Source: Sneathiella sp. P13V-1 (GTDB lineage Bacteria > Pseudomonadota > Alphaproteobacteria > Sneathiellales > Sneathiellaceae). Taken from it: a DNA stretch of 64,000 nt. Where the stretch lies: contig NZ_WYEU01000001.1 of the NCBI RefSeq assembly GCF_015143595.1, positions 806,001-870,000 of the forward strand, given 5' to 3'. Each line of letters begins with the position of its first letter. Position 1 is the stretch's first letter. Below, piece after piece: positions 25,442 to 35,275 of this stretch. The position numbers and the translations under genes are program-made. The notes under the pieces are model-generated. The model saw nothing but the letters and a program-made list of their open reading frames with translations, ran no database searches and was not told the DNA's origin.

Positions 25442-27223
25442 TTACGCTGCCCGAACTTCGGACAGGAACCCTTCAATATCATTTTTCAGCTTGCTGGACA
25501 GCTCTTCCAGGCGGGAGGCAGCTGACTGCACATCACCTGCAGCAACTCCGGTTTCACCCGCTTTTTGAGACACATCACCGATTTTCTCACTCACCTGAGT
25601 GGTACCATTTGAAGCTTCCAGAACATTTCTGGAAATCTCATTAGTCGCGGCACTTTGCTCTTCAATCGCGGAAGAAATACCAACAGTGGATTCGCGAATA
25701 CTTGAAATCACCGTATCAATGTTACCGATTGCCAATACCGCGCTATCTGTCGCGGCCTGCATATCATTGATCTGCTGAGCGATTTCTTCTGTCGCACGCG
25801 CTGTCTGGTTCGCAAGGCTCTTCACCTCGCTTGCCACAACTGCAAAGCCTTTACCAGCATCACCCGCACGGGCCGCTTCAATTGTCGCGTTCAGTGCAAG
25901 CAAATTGGTCTGTCCGGCGATGTCGTTAATCATATTCACAACTTCACTGATTTTCTTGGCGGTTTCAGCAAGAGCAGAAACAGATGTTGTGCTGTTACTG
26001 GCTTCAACCACCGCTTTTTCAGACACATGGTTAGCCTGCTGAACCTGACGGCTAATCTCACTGATAGAAGAGGTCAACTCTTCGGCGGCCGAGGCCACCG
26101 TTTGAACATTTTGTGACGCATCAGCTGACGCGGAGGCCACACCCTCAGCCAGTTCACGGGAAGATCCAGCTGTTTCGGTCATCCGATCCGCTGTGGACTG
26201 AAGTTCTTTGGTTGCCATGGCAACTGTTGACAAGACTTCGGAAACACGCGTTTCAAAATCACTGATAAGATTTGCAACTTTTTCGGCACGTTCCTGTTTA
26301 TCGGCAGCTTCACGTTGTTCACGTTCACGTTCACTACGTTCTCGCTCTTCTTTCTCAGCACGTTCACGTGCTTGACGATCCGCTTCTTCCTGCGCATGTC
26401 TCTCAGCTTCGGAGCGAAGACGTTCCTGCTCAATGGCATTGTCTTTAAAGACCTGAACGGCGCGGGCCATTTCACCGATTTCATTCTTCTCACTCTGTGA
26501 GGGAATCTCGACGCTATTATCACCTTGTGACAAAGCTGCCATGACAGATGTAAGAGACAAAATTGGCATGCGGATAAGTCGTGTGACCATCACGGTTACA
26601 CCTAAGGCAATAACCAGACAGACAATACTAACAATCATTGTCTGCAACGTATTTGCTTCACCATCTGCAACAGCTTTGGCATAGAGGGCATCCCCCTCTT
26701 CCTGCCAAAGTACGGCAATTTCGCTGATCTGCTTGTACATGACATTAAACTGCTCGTCCGCCGCTACCATCATCACAACAGCGGTCGTTCCGTCAATTTC
26801 AGTCATATCAATGACGTCATTTGCGGATACAGAATACTCGCCCAACTTTGTATTGATAGCTTGAAGCGCCTCAAGTTCTGTAGCATCGAATTCGCCTTCT
26901 TCGATGAACTTGGTCAAAGCCGCTTGAGAGCCTGCGAGAACTGCACGTAATTGCTCACGCATTACTTGAATTTTCTCTTCTTCCACACCTGCGTTCAGCT
27001 GCGAAATAAGACGAAACACACTGCCGTTAAACGCCTGCAAATCACGTTGGAAACGATAAGCTGCACCTGTTTTCGTTTTCGATTGCTCGTTTAAGATGGA
27101 GGTAACTTCACCATTTTGTTTATTCCCCGAATACGAAGAGACGCCGAGAATAACGAGCGCAATAACAAAAATCGCTGGTGAAATCAGAAGCTTAAGCGAA
27201 ATGCTCAGGTTTCGAAAATTCAT
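25442..27223 (-). CDS. Methyl-accepting chemotaxis protein (helical-bundle sensor, HAMP, long coiled coil)
   Basis: A 593-residue chemoreceptor with membrane helices near 10-30 and 190-215. The periplasmic part (30-190) is helical and resembles a four-helix-bundle sensor. HAMP is near 215-270, then a highly charged Glu/Arg coiled coil (near 270-315). The signalling tip [20 protein letters not shown] is near 435, and VVASEVKSLANQTARATEEI follows. The gene downstream of the free Cache protein gene by 66 bases suggests the two act together. Confidence 0.92.
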   Translation of the reverse strand: MNFRNLSISLKLLISPAIFVIALVILGVSSYSGNKQNGEVTSILNEQSKTKTGAAYRFQRDLQAFNGSVFRLISQLNAGVEEEKIQVMREQLRAVLAGSQAALTKFIEEGEFDATELEALQAINTKLGEYSVSANDVIDMTEIDGTTAVVMMVAADEQFNVMYKQISEIAVLWQEEGDALYAKAVADGEANTLQTMIVSIVCLVIALGVTVMVTRLIRMPILSLTSVMAALSQGDNSVEIPSQSEKNEIGEMARAVQVFKDNAIEQERLRSEAERHAQEEADRQARERAEKEERERSEREREQREAADKQERAEKVANLISDFETRVSEVLSTVAMATKELQSTADRMTETAGSSRELAEGVASASADASQNVQTVASAAEELTSSISEISRQVQQANHVSEKAVVEASNSTTSVSALAETAKKISEVVNMINDIAGQTNLLALNATIEAARAGDAGKGFAVVASEVKSLANQTARATEEIAQQINDMQAATDSAVLAIGNIDTVISSIRESTVGISSAIEEQSAATNEISRNVLEASNGTTQVSEKIGDVSQKAGETGVAAGDVQSAASRLEELSSKLKNDIEGFLSEVRAA

Positions 27224-27289
27224 ACTTCTTTACCTTTCCAAGGAGGGTTGCCGGAGGGGCGTTTGGATGCACCCGATCCGGCGAAATCC

Positions 27290-27745
27290 TTACTCGTAAT
27301 AACCGATCATCAAAAATGTATCGGAATCATCTACACGCGTAACATAAGTATATTTCTGTGCGATTTTCTTGGTTTCCGGATGTGGCCATTTGTAGTCAAC
27401 CCAGCCTGTGCCTTTGGTTGCAGCAAGCTCTGACATTTCCGCAACGAATGCTTTTCCGTCAGTGTCTTTAACCTTTTGCAGGTTTTTGCCAATCAATTTC
27501 TCGTTCGCACCATGGAAAATGATGCTGCCTTTGGAAATAGACTGTCCGATCACGTAAAACTCACCGTTTTTAAACTCACCTTCAACAGCAAAATCTTTGA
27601 AGGCCTGTTCTTGTCCAACTGACTTGTAATGCGCAATCGCTTTATCCATCATGGAGAGAACGTGGGCTTTTTTATCTTCAGCGTGAGCGGCACCTACGAC
27701 AAAGAAGACACCCATAAAAATAGAGAGAGCTAATTTTTTAAACAT
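27290..27745 (-). CDS. Free periplasmic Cache-domain protein paired with a chemoreceptor
   Basis: A 151-residue protein with signal MFKKLALSIFMGVFFVVGAAHA, cleaved before EDKK, and nothing but one Cache domain: YVIGQSISKGSIIFHG, KLIGKNLQKVKDTDG, GTGWVDYKWPHPETKK. The same segments occur in the sensor of the chemoreceptor at 16131-18197 ([25 protein letters not shown]). With no membrane helix it should be soluble in the periplasm. Its operon partner is the chemoreceptor at 25442-27223; ligand capture and presentation to it is my inference. Confidence 0.85.
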   Translation of the reverse strand: MFKKLALSIFMGVFFVVGAAHAEDKKAHVLSMMDKAIAHYKSVGQEQAFKDFAVEGEFKNGEFYVIGQSISKGSIIFHGANEKLIGKNLQKVKDTDGKAFVAEMSELAATKGTGWVDYKWPHPETKKIAQKYTYVTRVDDSDTFLMIGYYE

Positions 27746-27882
27746 TTATATACTCCGTACATCAACTTGGAGGAAAATCATCCTCAACATACGGCGGAGA
27801 AATTAATTGTTCCCTAAAATCAGCAGAAAAAAAGGCATATGAAAACTGCCAAAGAAGCATGTTTTTGTGCAAAATTTAGTAC

Positions 27883-28836
27883 TTATTGGTTAACTAAATT
27901 AGTTTTATATATGTGCACATATGAAATAATCTCTTCGGATGTTTTTAATCGGCGAATCTTATCGAAGATAACTCGGCAATCTTCATAGGTACGCCCCAGA
28001 AGTTTGATCCACTGCTTCAATCGACCCGCTCGGCGTGTGGGGTGGTCAATGGATTTCAACAACTGATTATAATCTATTATCAGGTCTAGGATCTTCGAGG
28101 CCTCGAACATATCGGATGCATCACCCTTTACTTCAAGCGCCAGACTTGGGCGGGCGATTAACCCACGCCCTAGCATGTAATGCTCATATCCGCAGACATC
28201 ACGGCAGGCTTCAAAATCTTCCTTCGTCCAGATTTCTCCATTTGCCACAACAGTGATTCCAAGCTGTTCTTTGATAGGCACCAGATATTCCCAATGAGCG
28301 GGCGGCTTATATCCCTCCATCTTGGTTCTGGCATGGATGGTCAGTTTACTGGCACCCGCCTCTTCAATCGCTTTTGCGTTTTCAAGGTACAGAGACTTGT
28401 CTTCAAAACCCAACCGCATCTTGGCGCTGACCGGGATGTGATCTGGAACGGCCCTGCGCACCGCCGAGGTAATGTCATGAAGACGGTCTGGCCATTGAAG
28501 CAATGTGGCACCTGCATCATGGCGGTTTACGGTTTTTGCTGGGCATCCAAAATTAAGGTCAATCCCCGGCGCGCCATATCCCGCAACTTTCTCTGCACTT
28601 TCTGCCAGAAGAGAAACGTCTCCGCCCATCAACTGCACATGCACAGGGGTTCCAGCAGCCGTTTTGCCCTCATTATCTAATTCTGGACAGATATCCAGAA
28701 ACACCCGCCGCGGATATAACCCACCGCTCACCCTGATAAATTCGGACACGCACAGATCAATCCCCCCGATGCGGGTCAGGATATCTCTCATATGTTGGTC
28801 CACTACCCCTTCCATTGGGGCCAGGGTGACAGTCAT
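27883..28836 (-). CDS. dusC: tRNA-dihydrouridine synthase, DusC-like
   Basis: A 317-residue FMN TIM-barrel enzyme that reduces uridine to dihydrouridine in tRNA. LAPMEGVVDQHMRDIL at the start, DLNFGCPAKTVNRHDAGATLL with the catalytic Cys near residue 98, SAKMRLGFED, LTIHARTKMEGY and MLGRGLIARPSL are all Dus motifs. The short N-terminus and C-terminal helical domain fit DusC better than DusA/B. Divergent from AMP nucleosidase. Confidence 0.88.
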   Translation of the reverse strand: MTVTLAPMEGVVDQHMRDILTRIGGIDLCVSEFIRVSGGLYPRRVFLDICPELDNEGKTAAGTPVHVQLMGGDVSLLAESAEKVAGYGAPGIDLNFGCPAKTVNRHDAGATLLQWPDRLHDITSAVRRAVPDHIPVSAKMRLGFEDKSLYLENAKAIEEAGASKLTIHARTKMEGYKPPAHWEYLVPIKEQLGITVVANGEIWTKEDFEACRDVCGYEHYMLGRGLIARPSLALEVKGDASDMFEASKILDLIIDYNQLLKSIDHPTRRAGRLKQWIKLLGRTYEDCRVIFDKIRRLKTSEEIISYVHIYKTNLVNQ

Positions 28837-28992
28837 TCAAACAATCCAGCTGCTACATAAACGTGTCGGGGTTCTATCACATTTTCAAAAAAAGACAGTT
28901 GTTTATTGTCTTGTCACAATTTCATGCTAAATAGGTCAGGATTAGAAAAAGATTAAATGAGCGATGATCATAGGGATTATCAAGGAGATTAT

Positions 28993-30477
28993 ATGACAGG
29001 ATTTTTGACAAGCGTCACTTCTGGCCACGGTAATACTCGCGACTTGAAAGAGTACCACACTGCTGCTGAGGCCCTCACCGCGATCAAGCGGATCTATAAA
29101 GAAAATTCCGAAAAAGTAAAAACACGTTTCAAGGCCTTTTCTGAAGGAGATAAAAAAAGCCCTTTGGATGTGGGATACTATCCCTATCTTGGGCTTGAGA
29201 TCGGACCAACAGATATCAACCTCAATAGCCGGCTCGCTTATGGTAATCTGCATTCTGCCGGATTCTTTGGCACAACTTTGACCCAACCGGAACTTTTCCA
29301 CAGTTATTATCTGGAACAGATCGAACTGATCATCCAGAACCACGACCGTCCAGTCGTCGTTGGGGTCAGCGATAGACCCATGCCGCTTCCTTTTGTCATT
29401 GAAAAAGCCTCATCCAACGTCTCTGGCGATGATGTGCAAGCACTGCAATCCATCTTCCCTATGCCGGAACTTGCCAATATCAACGATGCCATAGCCAATG
29501 GTATTCATGAAACAGAGGCGGGGGCCGCCCACCCCCTTGCGTTATTCTCTGCCGAGCGGGTTGACTATTCTTTGCTGCGGCTTTTCCATTACACGGGCAC
29601 CTCTCCTCACCATTTCCAGCGCTTTGTTCTGTTCACTAACTATCAGCGTTATGTGGATGAATTTATCGAATATGGTCTGGATCAGGTGAAAAATGGCTCA
29701 GAATACCGCGCCTTTGTGGAGCCGGGAAATGTGCTGACCCCCAACCCTCGCCTGACCGATATTGACGCAAGCGGTGAGGCTCCACATCATCTGCCTCAAA
29801 TGCCTGCCTACCATCTGGTCAGAAATCGCCATGAAGGTATCACCCTGGTCAATATCGGTGTTGGCCCGTCCAACGCAAAAACCATTACGGACCACATCGC
29901 GGTTCTCCGGCCCCATTGCTGGTTGATGGTGGGTCACTGCGGCGGCCTTCGGCGCACACAGCGTCTTGGAGATTATGTGCTCGCCCACGCCTATGTGCGC
30001 GAAGACCATGTACTGGACGAAGATATCCACCCAAGTGTTCCTTTGCCAGCCATTGCGGAAATTCAAATGGCACTGACAGATGCGGTGGCAGAGTTATCGG
30101 GTGAGACCACAAATCTGAAAGAGCATTTCAGAACGGGTACCGTCTACACCACAGATGATCGGGACTGGGAACTTCGCCACAAAGAACTGGCGCAGCGCTT
30201 TAACCAGACCAAGGCCATTGCCATTGATATGGAAAGCGCAACCATCGCCGCTAACGGTTTTAGGTTCCGCGTTCCCTACGGCACGCTTCTTTGTGTGTCA
30301 GACAAACCGCTCCATGGGGAAATTAAACTCCCCGGAATGGCCAACAAGTTTTATCAGGACCGAACCGCCAAACATTTGCGGATCGGCATTGAAACACTTC
30401 GGTCATTGCGTGAAAGCGGAATTGAAAGCCTGCATTCCAGGAAACTGAGAAGTTTCGACGAGCCCGCTTTCAGATAG
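28993..30477 (+). CDS. amn: AMP nucleosidase
   Basis: A 494-residue enzyme splitting AMP into adenine and ribose 5-phosphate. The C-terminal phosphorylase-like domain shows VNIGVGPSNAKTITDH, MVGHCGGLRRTQRLGDYVLA and AIDMESATIAANGFRF; the N-terminal domain carries the RPMPLPF segment. I chose the ATG at 28993 because AAGGAG (28982-28987) sits five bases ahead; the ATG at 28957 has no ribosome site. Confidence 0.9.
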   Translation: MTGFLTSVTSGHGNTRDLKEYHTAAEALTAIKRIYKENSEKVKTRFKAFSEGDKKSPLDVGYYPYLGLEIGPTDINLNSRLAYGNLHSAGFFGTTLTQPELFHSYYLEQIELIIQNHDRPVVVGVSDRPMPLPFVIEKASSNVSGDDVQALQSIFPMPELANINDAIANGIHETEAGAAHPLALFSAERVDYSLLRLFHYTGTSPHHFQRFVLFTNYQRYVDEFIEYGLDQVKNGSEYRAFVEPGNVLTPNPRLTDIDASGEAPHHLPQMPAYHLVRNRHEGITLVNIGVGPSNAKTITDHIAVLRPHCWLMVGHCGGLRRTQRLGDYVLAHAYVREDHVLDEDIHPSVPLPAIAEIQMALTDAVAELSGETTNLKEHFRTGTVYTTDDRDWELRHKELAQRFNQTKAIAIDMESATIAANGFRFRVPYGTLLCVSDKPLHGEIKLPGMANKFYQDRTAKHLRIGIETLRSLRESGIESLHSRKLRSFDEPAFR

Positions 30478-30480
30478 GCC

Positions 30481-31365
30481 TTAGCTGTTCCCTCTCACAT
30501 GTGGCAACACGAGCTCCGCTAATCGCGAACAGAGGAGAGGGGACAGATCATGCCCCATTCCGGCAACCTCAACATATTGAGCCCCCGGAATACTGTTTGA
30601 AACATCCTGCCCACAAGGCGCTTGGACAAGCGGATCCTCACTTCCGTGGATCACCAAAGTTGGTGTCGTAAGGCTCTTCAATCGCTGCCGGCGACCGGGG
30701 GCAGCCATCACAGCAGCGTACTGACGCATATATCCTGTCGGGCAATAACAGCGCGACACGCAGGCTTTGATATGGGCTTCCAACTCTGATGCATCCCAGC
30801 GGAAGCCGGGGCTACCGATCACGTCATTTACCTCAAGGCCAAAGCGAACAATGTCCGCCATCTCCTGACTTAGTGGGGCACTCGCTAAAATGGCGGCTGC
30901 GGCTTCATTTGGTCCCGGCAGGTCAATTTCAGAAGACGACGACATGATGGAGGTGAGGGAAAGGGTTTTCTCTGGATAATTTAAAGCAAAAAGCTGGGCA
31001 ATCATTCCGCCCATAGACATGCCAACGATATGCGCAGCGCTAATATCCAGTGCTGACAGAATATTAGACACATCCGCCGCCATATCCTCAAGGGTAAATG
31101 GAGTGTCAGGGAAAGTACCAGATAACTTCGCGCCCATGACGGCTGCAAGATCCGGTACTCCGCCCTCTTCCAATTTGTCAGACAGGCCCACATCCCGGTT
31201 ATCAAATCGGATCACCTGAAATCCGGCATCCACCAGCGGCGAGCAGAAATTCTGGTGCCAATCGATTAGCTGGAACCCAAGTCCCGCGATCAGGATAACG
31301 GTGGGTGCCGCTGGATCCCCCTGGCGGTCCACTTCAAATGTCAGTTCGCCTGCTTCTATTTTCAT
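30481..31365 (-). CDS. Alpha/beta hydrolase
   Basis: A 294-residue alpha/beta-hydrolase. Nucleophile elbow GMSMGG (Ser near 116), IRFDNRDVGLSDK as in the RdmC/TAP-like esterase group, acid Asp in HGSEDPLV and base His in AGMGHDL. No signal peptide. It is convergent with amn, 3 bases apart, and follows trxA across a terminator. Substrate unknown. Confidence 0.83.
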   Translation of the reverse strand: MKIEAGELTFEVDRQGDPAAPTVILIAGLGFQLIDWHQNFCSPLVDAGFQVIRFDNRDVGLSDKLEEGGVPDLAAVMGAKLSGTFPDTPFTLEDMAADVSNILSALDISAAHIVGMSMGGMIAQLFALNYPEKTLSLTSIMSSSSEIDLPGPNEAAAAILASAPLSQEMADIVRFGLEVNDVIGSPGFRWDASELEAHIKACVSRCYCPTGYMRQYAAVMAAPGRRQRLKSLTTPTLVIHGSEDPLVQAPCGQDVSNSIPGAQYVEVAGMGHDLSPLLCSRLAELVLPHVRGNS

Positions 31366-31382
31366 TATTGCCCCCTGAAACG

Positions 31383-31407
31383 AAAAAGACGGGCACTTGG
31401 GCCCGTC
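31383..31407 (-). terminator. Rho-independent terminator of trxA
   Basis: Stem GACGGGC (31388-31394) / GCCCGTC (31401-31407); the A-run at 31383-31387 is the T-tract on the minus strand. Confidence 0.85.
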
Positions 31408-31430
31408 CTTAAATCTTTATCTTCCCGATT

Positions 31431-31751
31431 TTATGAGGAAGATTTAATCCAGTCTTCGATCTGTCCTTTAGGAGACGCGCCCACTTTCGTGGAAGCAACT
31501 TCACCATCTTTGAACAGCATCAGTGTTGGAATACCGCGTACACCATATTTTGTAGGGGTGTTCGGGTTTTCATCGATGTTGATTTTGGCAACTGTGACGT
31601 TTCCAGCCATCTCTGCGGCAATTTCATCAAGTGCTGGTGCAATTGTCTTACACGGTCCACACCACTCGGCCCAGAAATCAACCAAAACCAGACCTTCATT
31701 TTTTAGAACGTCTTCCTCAAATGAAGCATCAGTTACATTTGTTGTGGCCAT
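31431..31751 (-). CDS. trxA: Thioredoxin 1
   Basis: A 106-residue thioredoxin with active site [13 protein letters not shown] (CGPC near residues 31-34), the cis-Pro loop RGIPTL and no signal peptide, so cytosolic. It reduces protein disulfides with thioredoxin reductase. It follows addA, as in many alphaproteobacteria, but has its own promoter (31821-31849). Confidence 0.96.
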   Translation of the reverse strand: MATTNVTDASFEEDVLKNEGLVLVDFWAEWCGPCKTIAPALDEIAAEMAGNVTVAKINIDENPNTPTKYGVRGIPTLMLFKDGEVASTKVGASPKGQIEDWIKSSS

Positions 31752-31820
31752 CTATATGTCCTCTTTCAGGCAAAAAATCCAACCCGCCCTTTAATCAAGA
31801 CGAATTTTGTAATGTTTTGA

Positions 31821-31849
31821 TATTTACGTATCACACCCCGGTCCGTCAA
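31821..31849 (-). promoter_or_regulatory. Sigma-70-type promoter of trxA
   Basis: On the minus strand TTGACG (31844-31849), 17-base spacer, TAAATA (31821-31826). It lies in the 113-base gap between addA and trxA, about 70 bases from the start codon. Confidence 0.7.
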
Positions 31850-31864
31850 GTGATCGCTGTCATA

Positions 31865-34800
31865 TCAGCTTTGTGGAATCTCCATCAAGTAAGGGCCGTC
31901 TGTCCACAACAGACCGCATTTAATTGCCTTTTCAGGATGTATCTTCTTAAGAGCCTCTCTGTAAATCTGCATCTGGCGAATATAAACCTGCGGCACCTCC
32001 GCAAGATCCCGGGGTGAGGGACGATTGGTTTTATAATCAACGATCAAAATATCGTCATCGCGGATCAAAAGCCGATCAATCTGACCTGACATGATCCGGT
32101 CCCCCATCAAACCGGTGAGGGGAACTTCCGCCCGGCTACCGGGGCCAAAAATATCGGAAAAATCAGGATGGGTTAGAACCTTCAACGTTTCCGTTAGAAT
32201 TTCCCGCTGCTGCGCATCACTTAGTCCATGTGCCGGACGGGCAAGCCAGTTGGCCGCCACTTCTTCCCGGCGCGCAACAGGCACCTCTGGCAGGCTTTCC
32301 AGCAAGCGGTGCACCAATAGTCCCCGGTGGAACCGATGTCCATCATCCGAACCAAGCGGGGAGCGCACAGACGGCTCCTCTTCCTCTTTGGAAGGGGTAA
32401 GTGGTTGAGGCGGGAAAGGCTCTTCCGGTGGGGGACTCTTAATCCAGCCGGGCAGGGCCGCGTGGAAAATTTCTCCGCGGCCGGTATCTGCTTCTTTCAC
32501 TTCCTTGAACGTTGTTCCGCTCGTCAAACGCCGGGCGATATGCCCATTGGCAAGCTCAATTTCCTCAACACCTTCTGCTTCCTGGAAGGCATGATCAATC
32601 AGATCATACCAACATCCTTCGGGGCGCTTTCGCACATTCTCCCAACCGCAGATATAAAGTCGGTCTTCTGCCCGTGTCAGCGCCACATAAAGAAGACGGC
32701 GCTTTTCTTCTTCCTGCCTGTTTTTCTCTGTGGCTTTGGCTTTACGCGTGGCTTCATCCTCATTGGCGCTTCCCGCCGCCCAAAGTGGCCCCGGGATATC
32801 TTCTTCTGTCCAGATCAGGCTTGTTTTGCTCGCATGGGGGGATCCCTGACATGTATCCGGCAGGAAAACGATAGGGGCCTGCAAGCCTTTTGATCCGTGA
32901 ACGGTCAAGACACGCACCTCATCACGTCCCTGTTCCATATCGCGTTTTACTTCCGCGCCGCCCGCTTCCATCCAATGCAAAAATCCTTGAAGGGAGCTGG
33001 CCTCACTTCGCTGATAGGCAAGTGCCAATGACAGGAACTCTTCTATGGGATCAACCGCCTCTTCCCCAAGGCGCGACAACAGCTTTTCACGGCCCCGATC
33101 CGGCCCTAGAATATCGGCGAAAAATTCAAACACCGGAATAAAGTCCGCCTGCCGCAGGACTTTTCTTAAGAAAGGTAAGGCTTTTACCAACTTGGGATTT
33201 TGATCTGCCTTTTCCTGCACCGCCTGCCACAAGCTCCCTTCCCGGCGATAGGCAATGTCAAACAGTTCATTATCATCCATTCCCACAAATGGGCTTTTAA
33301 GGATAATCGCCAAATTCAGATCATCTTCCGGCAACAGTGCGAATTTCGCGAGCGCCATCAAATCCAGTACCGCAAGCTGTTCTGACAGTTGCATACGGTC
33401 CGCACCAGCTACGGGAACGCCAGCCTGTTTCAGGGCACGCACCATTTCCTCAAAAAAGGCGTTCCGTTTCTGCACCAGTATCAACACATCTTGCGCCCGA
33501 ATAGTCCGGCCTGTTGAGGCAAGTTTTTCACCGGATTTCAGCCAGCTTTTCACCTGTTCCGCAATTTGCCGGGCAAGGGTCGCGGCGGGGTTTACCGTCT
33601 CCATACTGTCGAGCGGAATATCCCACGCATCCCCTTCTTCCGCCTCATCGGGGCGGGTTACCGGCCAAATTTCAGTAAGGCCCTGATGACCCTCCCGGAA
33701 AATATAATGCTGGATCTCAGATGCGTCCGCCGTCAGTCCTTTTCGTGCCGGAGGCGGAACAAAAGTGGCATCCACCAACGACAACACCGCATGGGTGGAG
33801 CGGAAAGACAGATCAAGAGGCACCACTTCCCATGGCTTATCTGCAAAGCGGGCTTGCGCTTCGAAATGCTGACGCATCTTGTCAAAGGCTGCGGGATCCG
33901 CGCCTTGGAAGCTGTAAATACTTTGTTTTTCATCCCCCACCACAAACAAAGTTCGTGCCGCGTCACGCCCCCCATCAATGGCAAAGAACTCTTCAGCAAG
34001 CGCACCGATCACATCCCACTGCTCAGGGCTTGTATCCTGCGCTTCATCCACAAGGATATGATCCAGACCCCCATCCAGTTTAAACATGACCCATGGGGCC
34101 ACATGCGCCCCGCTTAAAAGCTGCCGCGTGGTCAAAATCAGGTCATCAAAATCAAGGGCGCCGCGCCGAACTTTCTCCGCCTCATATTCTGCGATCAGAC
34201 TATCCGCCAGCTGCAGCACCGCCATGCTGGATTTCAGCACCCTTATCCGGCGACGCTTTTCCAGCACCTCCAAGATTCTGTCCGCTTCTTTTGACAGAAT
34301 TTCCTTGAGGCCGGGCAGTTTGTCTTCGCATTTTTTAGACCCCAGATTCCGCTCCGACTTCTTTTCCATCTTCTGGGTCAGAAATCCGGAAAGGTATCGA
34401 TCAAACAGAGCGGGCCGATCTGCGGGGCGGGAAAGCCATGGCTCCATCACCTCGGCAATTTTCTTGTCATTGACCCCACCTTCAAGAAGCACTTCCAACG
34501 CGGCGCGAAGGGCCGCCCCGTCAAACGCATCTTCCGCGCAAGCAGCGCTGATTAAATCTTCTTCTCGAAGGGCAGGGTCAATGCCCACATAAACCGCGAT
34601 ATGATCTCGCGCGCCTTCAAGCCCGTCATGGTAGTCCAGATATCGTTTCAGGCGGCCCCGGCGATTGGCAAGACCGGACATCAACTGCACAAAATCCCCT
34701 TCATGCAAGTTCTGGCTAACATGGGAAAGGGCTTTTGAAAGGTCGCTCCGTGCGCCGCTTTGGGTTGCCGATAACATCCGATCCCGGGCAATTTGCATAA

Positions 34801-35275
34801 TCTCAGATGCGGTCCGGTCATCCAGTTCCTGAAAATTAGGGGGAATACCGGCTTCTAGCGGGAAACGCCCCAATATGGATCCACAAAAGGAATGGATCGT
34901 TTGAATTTTAATGCCGCCAGGGGCATCCAGAACGCTGGCAAACAAACGCCGGGCGCGGACCATCTCGGCTTCGGTTGCAGGACGCCCTTCCAGATCCGCA
35001 ATATCTGCGGCAAGCTCTCCTTCCGGCATCACCGACCATTTACCCAGCATTTCGTTCAGGCGGTTGGACATCTCCGCCGCGGCGGCTTTGGTGAAGGTAA
35101 TACAGAGAATACGCTCCGGCGCGAAGCCTGCCAGCATAAGACGCAAAGTACGGTTCACCAGAACCCGTGTTTTCCCTGATCCCGCTGATGCAGATACCCA
35201 AACGGACCTGACAGGGTCCGCCGCCCGCCTTTGAAGCTGATTACCGCGCTCTGCAAGCTTTGCCGCATTATCCAT
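31865..35275 (-). CDS. addA: Double-strand break repair helicase-nuclease subunit AddA
   Basis: About 1136 residues. UvrD/Rep-type helicase with Walker A SASAGSGKTRVLVNRTLRLM at the N-terminus, LVDEAQDTSPEQWDV, VGDEKQSIYSFQGAD and LLYVALTRAEDRLYI. The C-terminal RecB-like nuclease has ILIVDYKTNRPS. With AddB it resects DNA ends for RecA. The ATG at 35275 overlaps the addB stop by 8 bases and is preferred over an ATG at 35302 lying inside addB. Confidence 0.95.
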   Translation of the reverse strand: MDNAAKLAERGNQLQRRAADPVRSVWVSASAGSGKTRVLVNRTLRLMLAGFAPERILCITFTKAAAAEMSNRLNEMLGKWSVMPEGELAADIADLEGRPATEAEMVRARRLFASVLDAPGGIKIQTIHSFCGSILGRFPLEAGIPPNFQELDDRTASEIMQIARDRMLSATQSGARSDLSKALSHVSQNLHEGDFVQLMSGLANRRGRLKRYLDYHDGLEGARDHIAVYVGIDPALREEDLISAACAEDAFDGAALRAALEVLLEGGVNDKKIAEVMEPWLSRPADRPALFDRYLSGFLTQKMEKKSERNLGSKKCEDKLPGLKEILSKEADRILEVLEKRRRIRVLKSSMAVLQLADSLIAEYEAEKVRRGALDFDDLILTTRQLLSGAHVAPWVMFKLDGGLDHILVDEAQDTSPEQWDVIGALAEEFFAIDGGRDAARTLFVVGDEKQSIYSFQGADPAAFDKMRQHFEAQARFADKPWEVVPLDLSFRSTHAVLSLVDATFVPPPARKGLTADASEIQHYIFREGHQGLTEIWPVTRPDEAEEGDAWDIPLDSMETVNPAATLARQIAEQVKSWLKSGEKLASTGRTIRAQDVLILVQKRNAFFEEMVRALKQAGVPVAGADRMQLSEQLAVLDLMALAKFALLPEDDLNLAIILKSPFVGMDDNELFDIAYRREGSLWQAVQEKADQNPKLVKALPFLRKVLRQADFIPVFEFFADILGPDRGREKLLSRLGEEAVDPIEEFLSLALAYQRSEASSLQGFLHWMEAGGAEVKRDMEQGRDEVRVLTVHGSKGLQAPIVFLPDTCQGSPHASKTSLIWTEEDIPGPLWAAGSANEDEATRKAKATEKNRQEEEKRRLLYVALTRAEDRLYICGWENVRKRPEGCWYDLIDHAFQEAEGVEEIELANGHIARRLTSGTTFKEVKEADTGRGEIFHAALPGWIKSPPPEEPFPPQPLTPSKEEEEPSVRSPLGSDDGHRFHRGLLVHRLLESLPEVPVARREEVAANWLARPAHGLSDAQQREILTETLKVLTHPDFSDIFGPGSRAEVPLTGLMGDRIMSGQIDRLLIRDDDILIVDYKTNRPSPRDLAEVPQVYIRQMQIYREALKKIHPEKAIKCGLLWTDGPYLMEIPQS

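Noticed and set aside
24589-25482. Minus-strand frame of about 297 codons
   Set aside because: Opposite the enoyl-CoA hydratase gene and running through its terminator.
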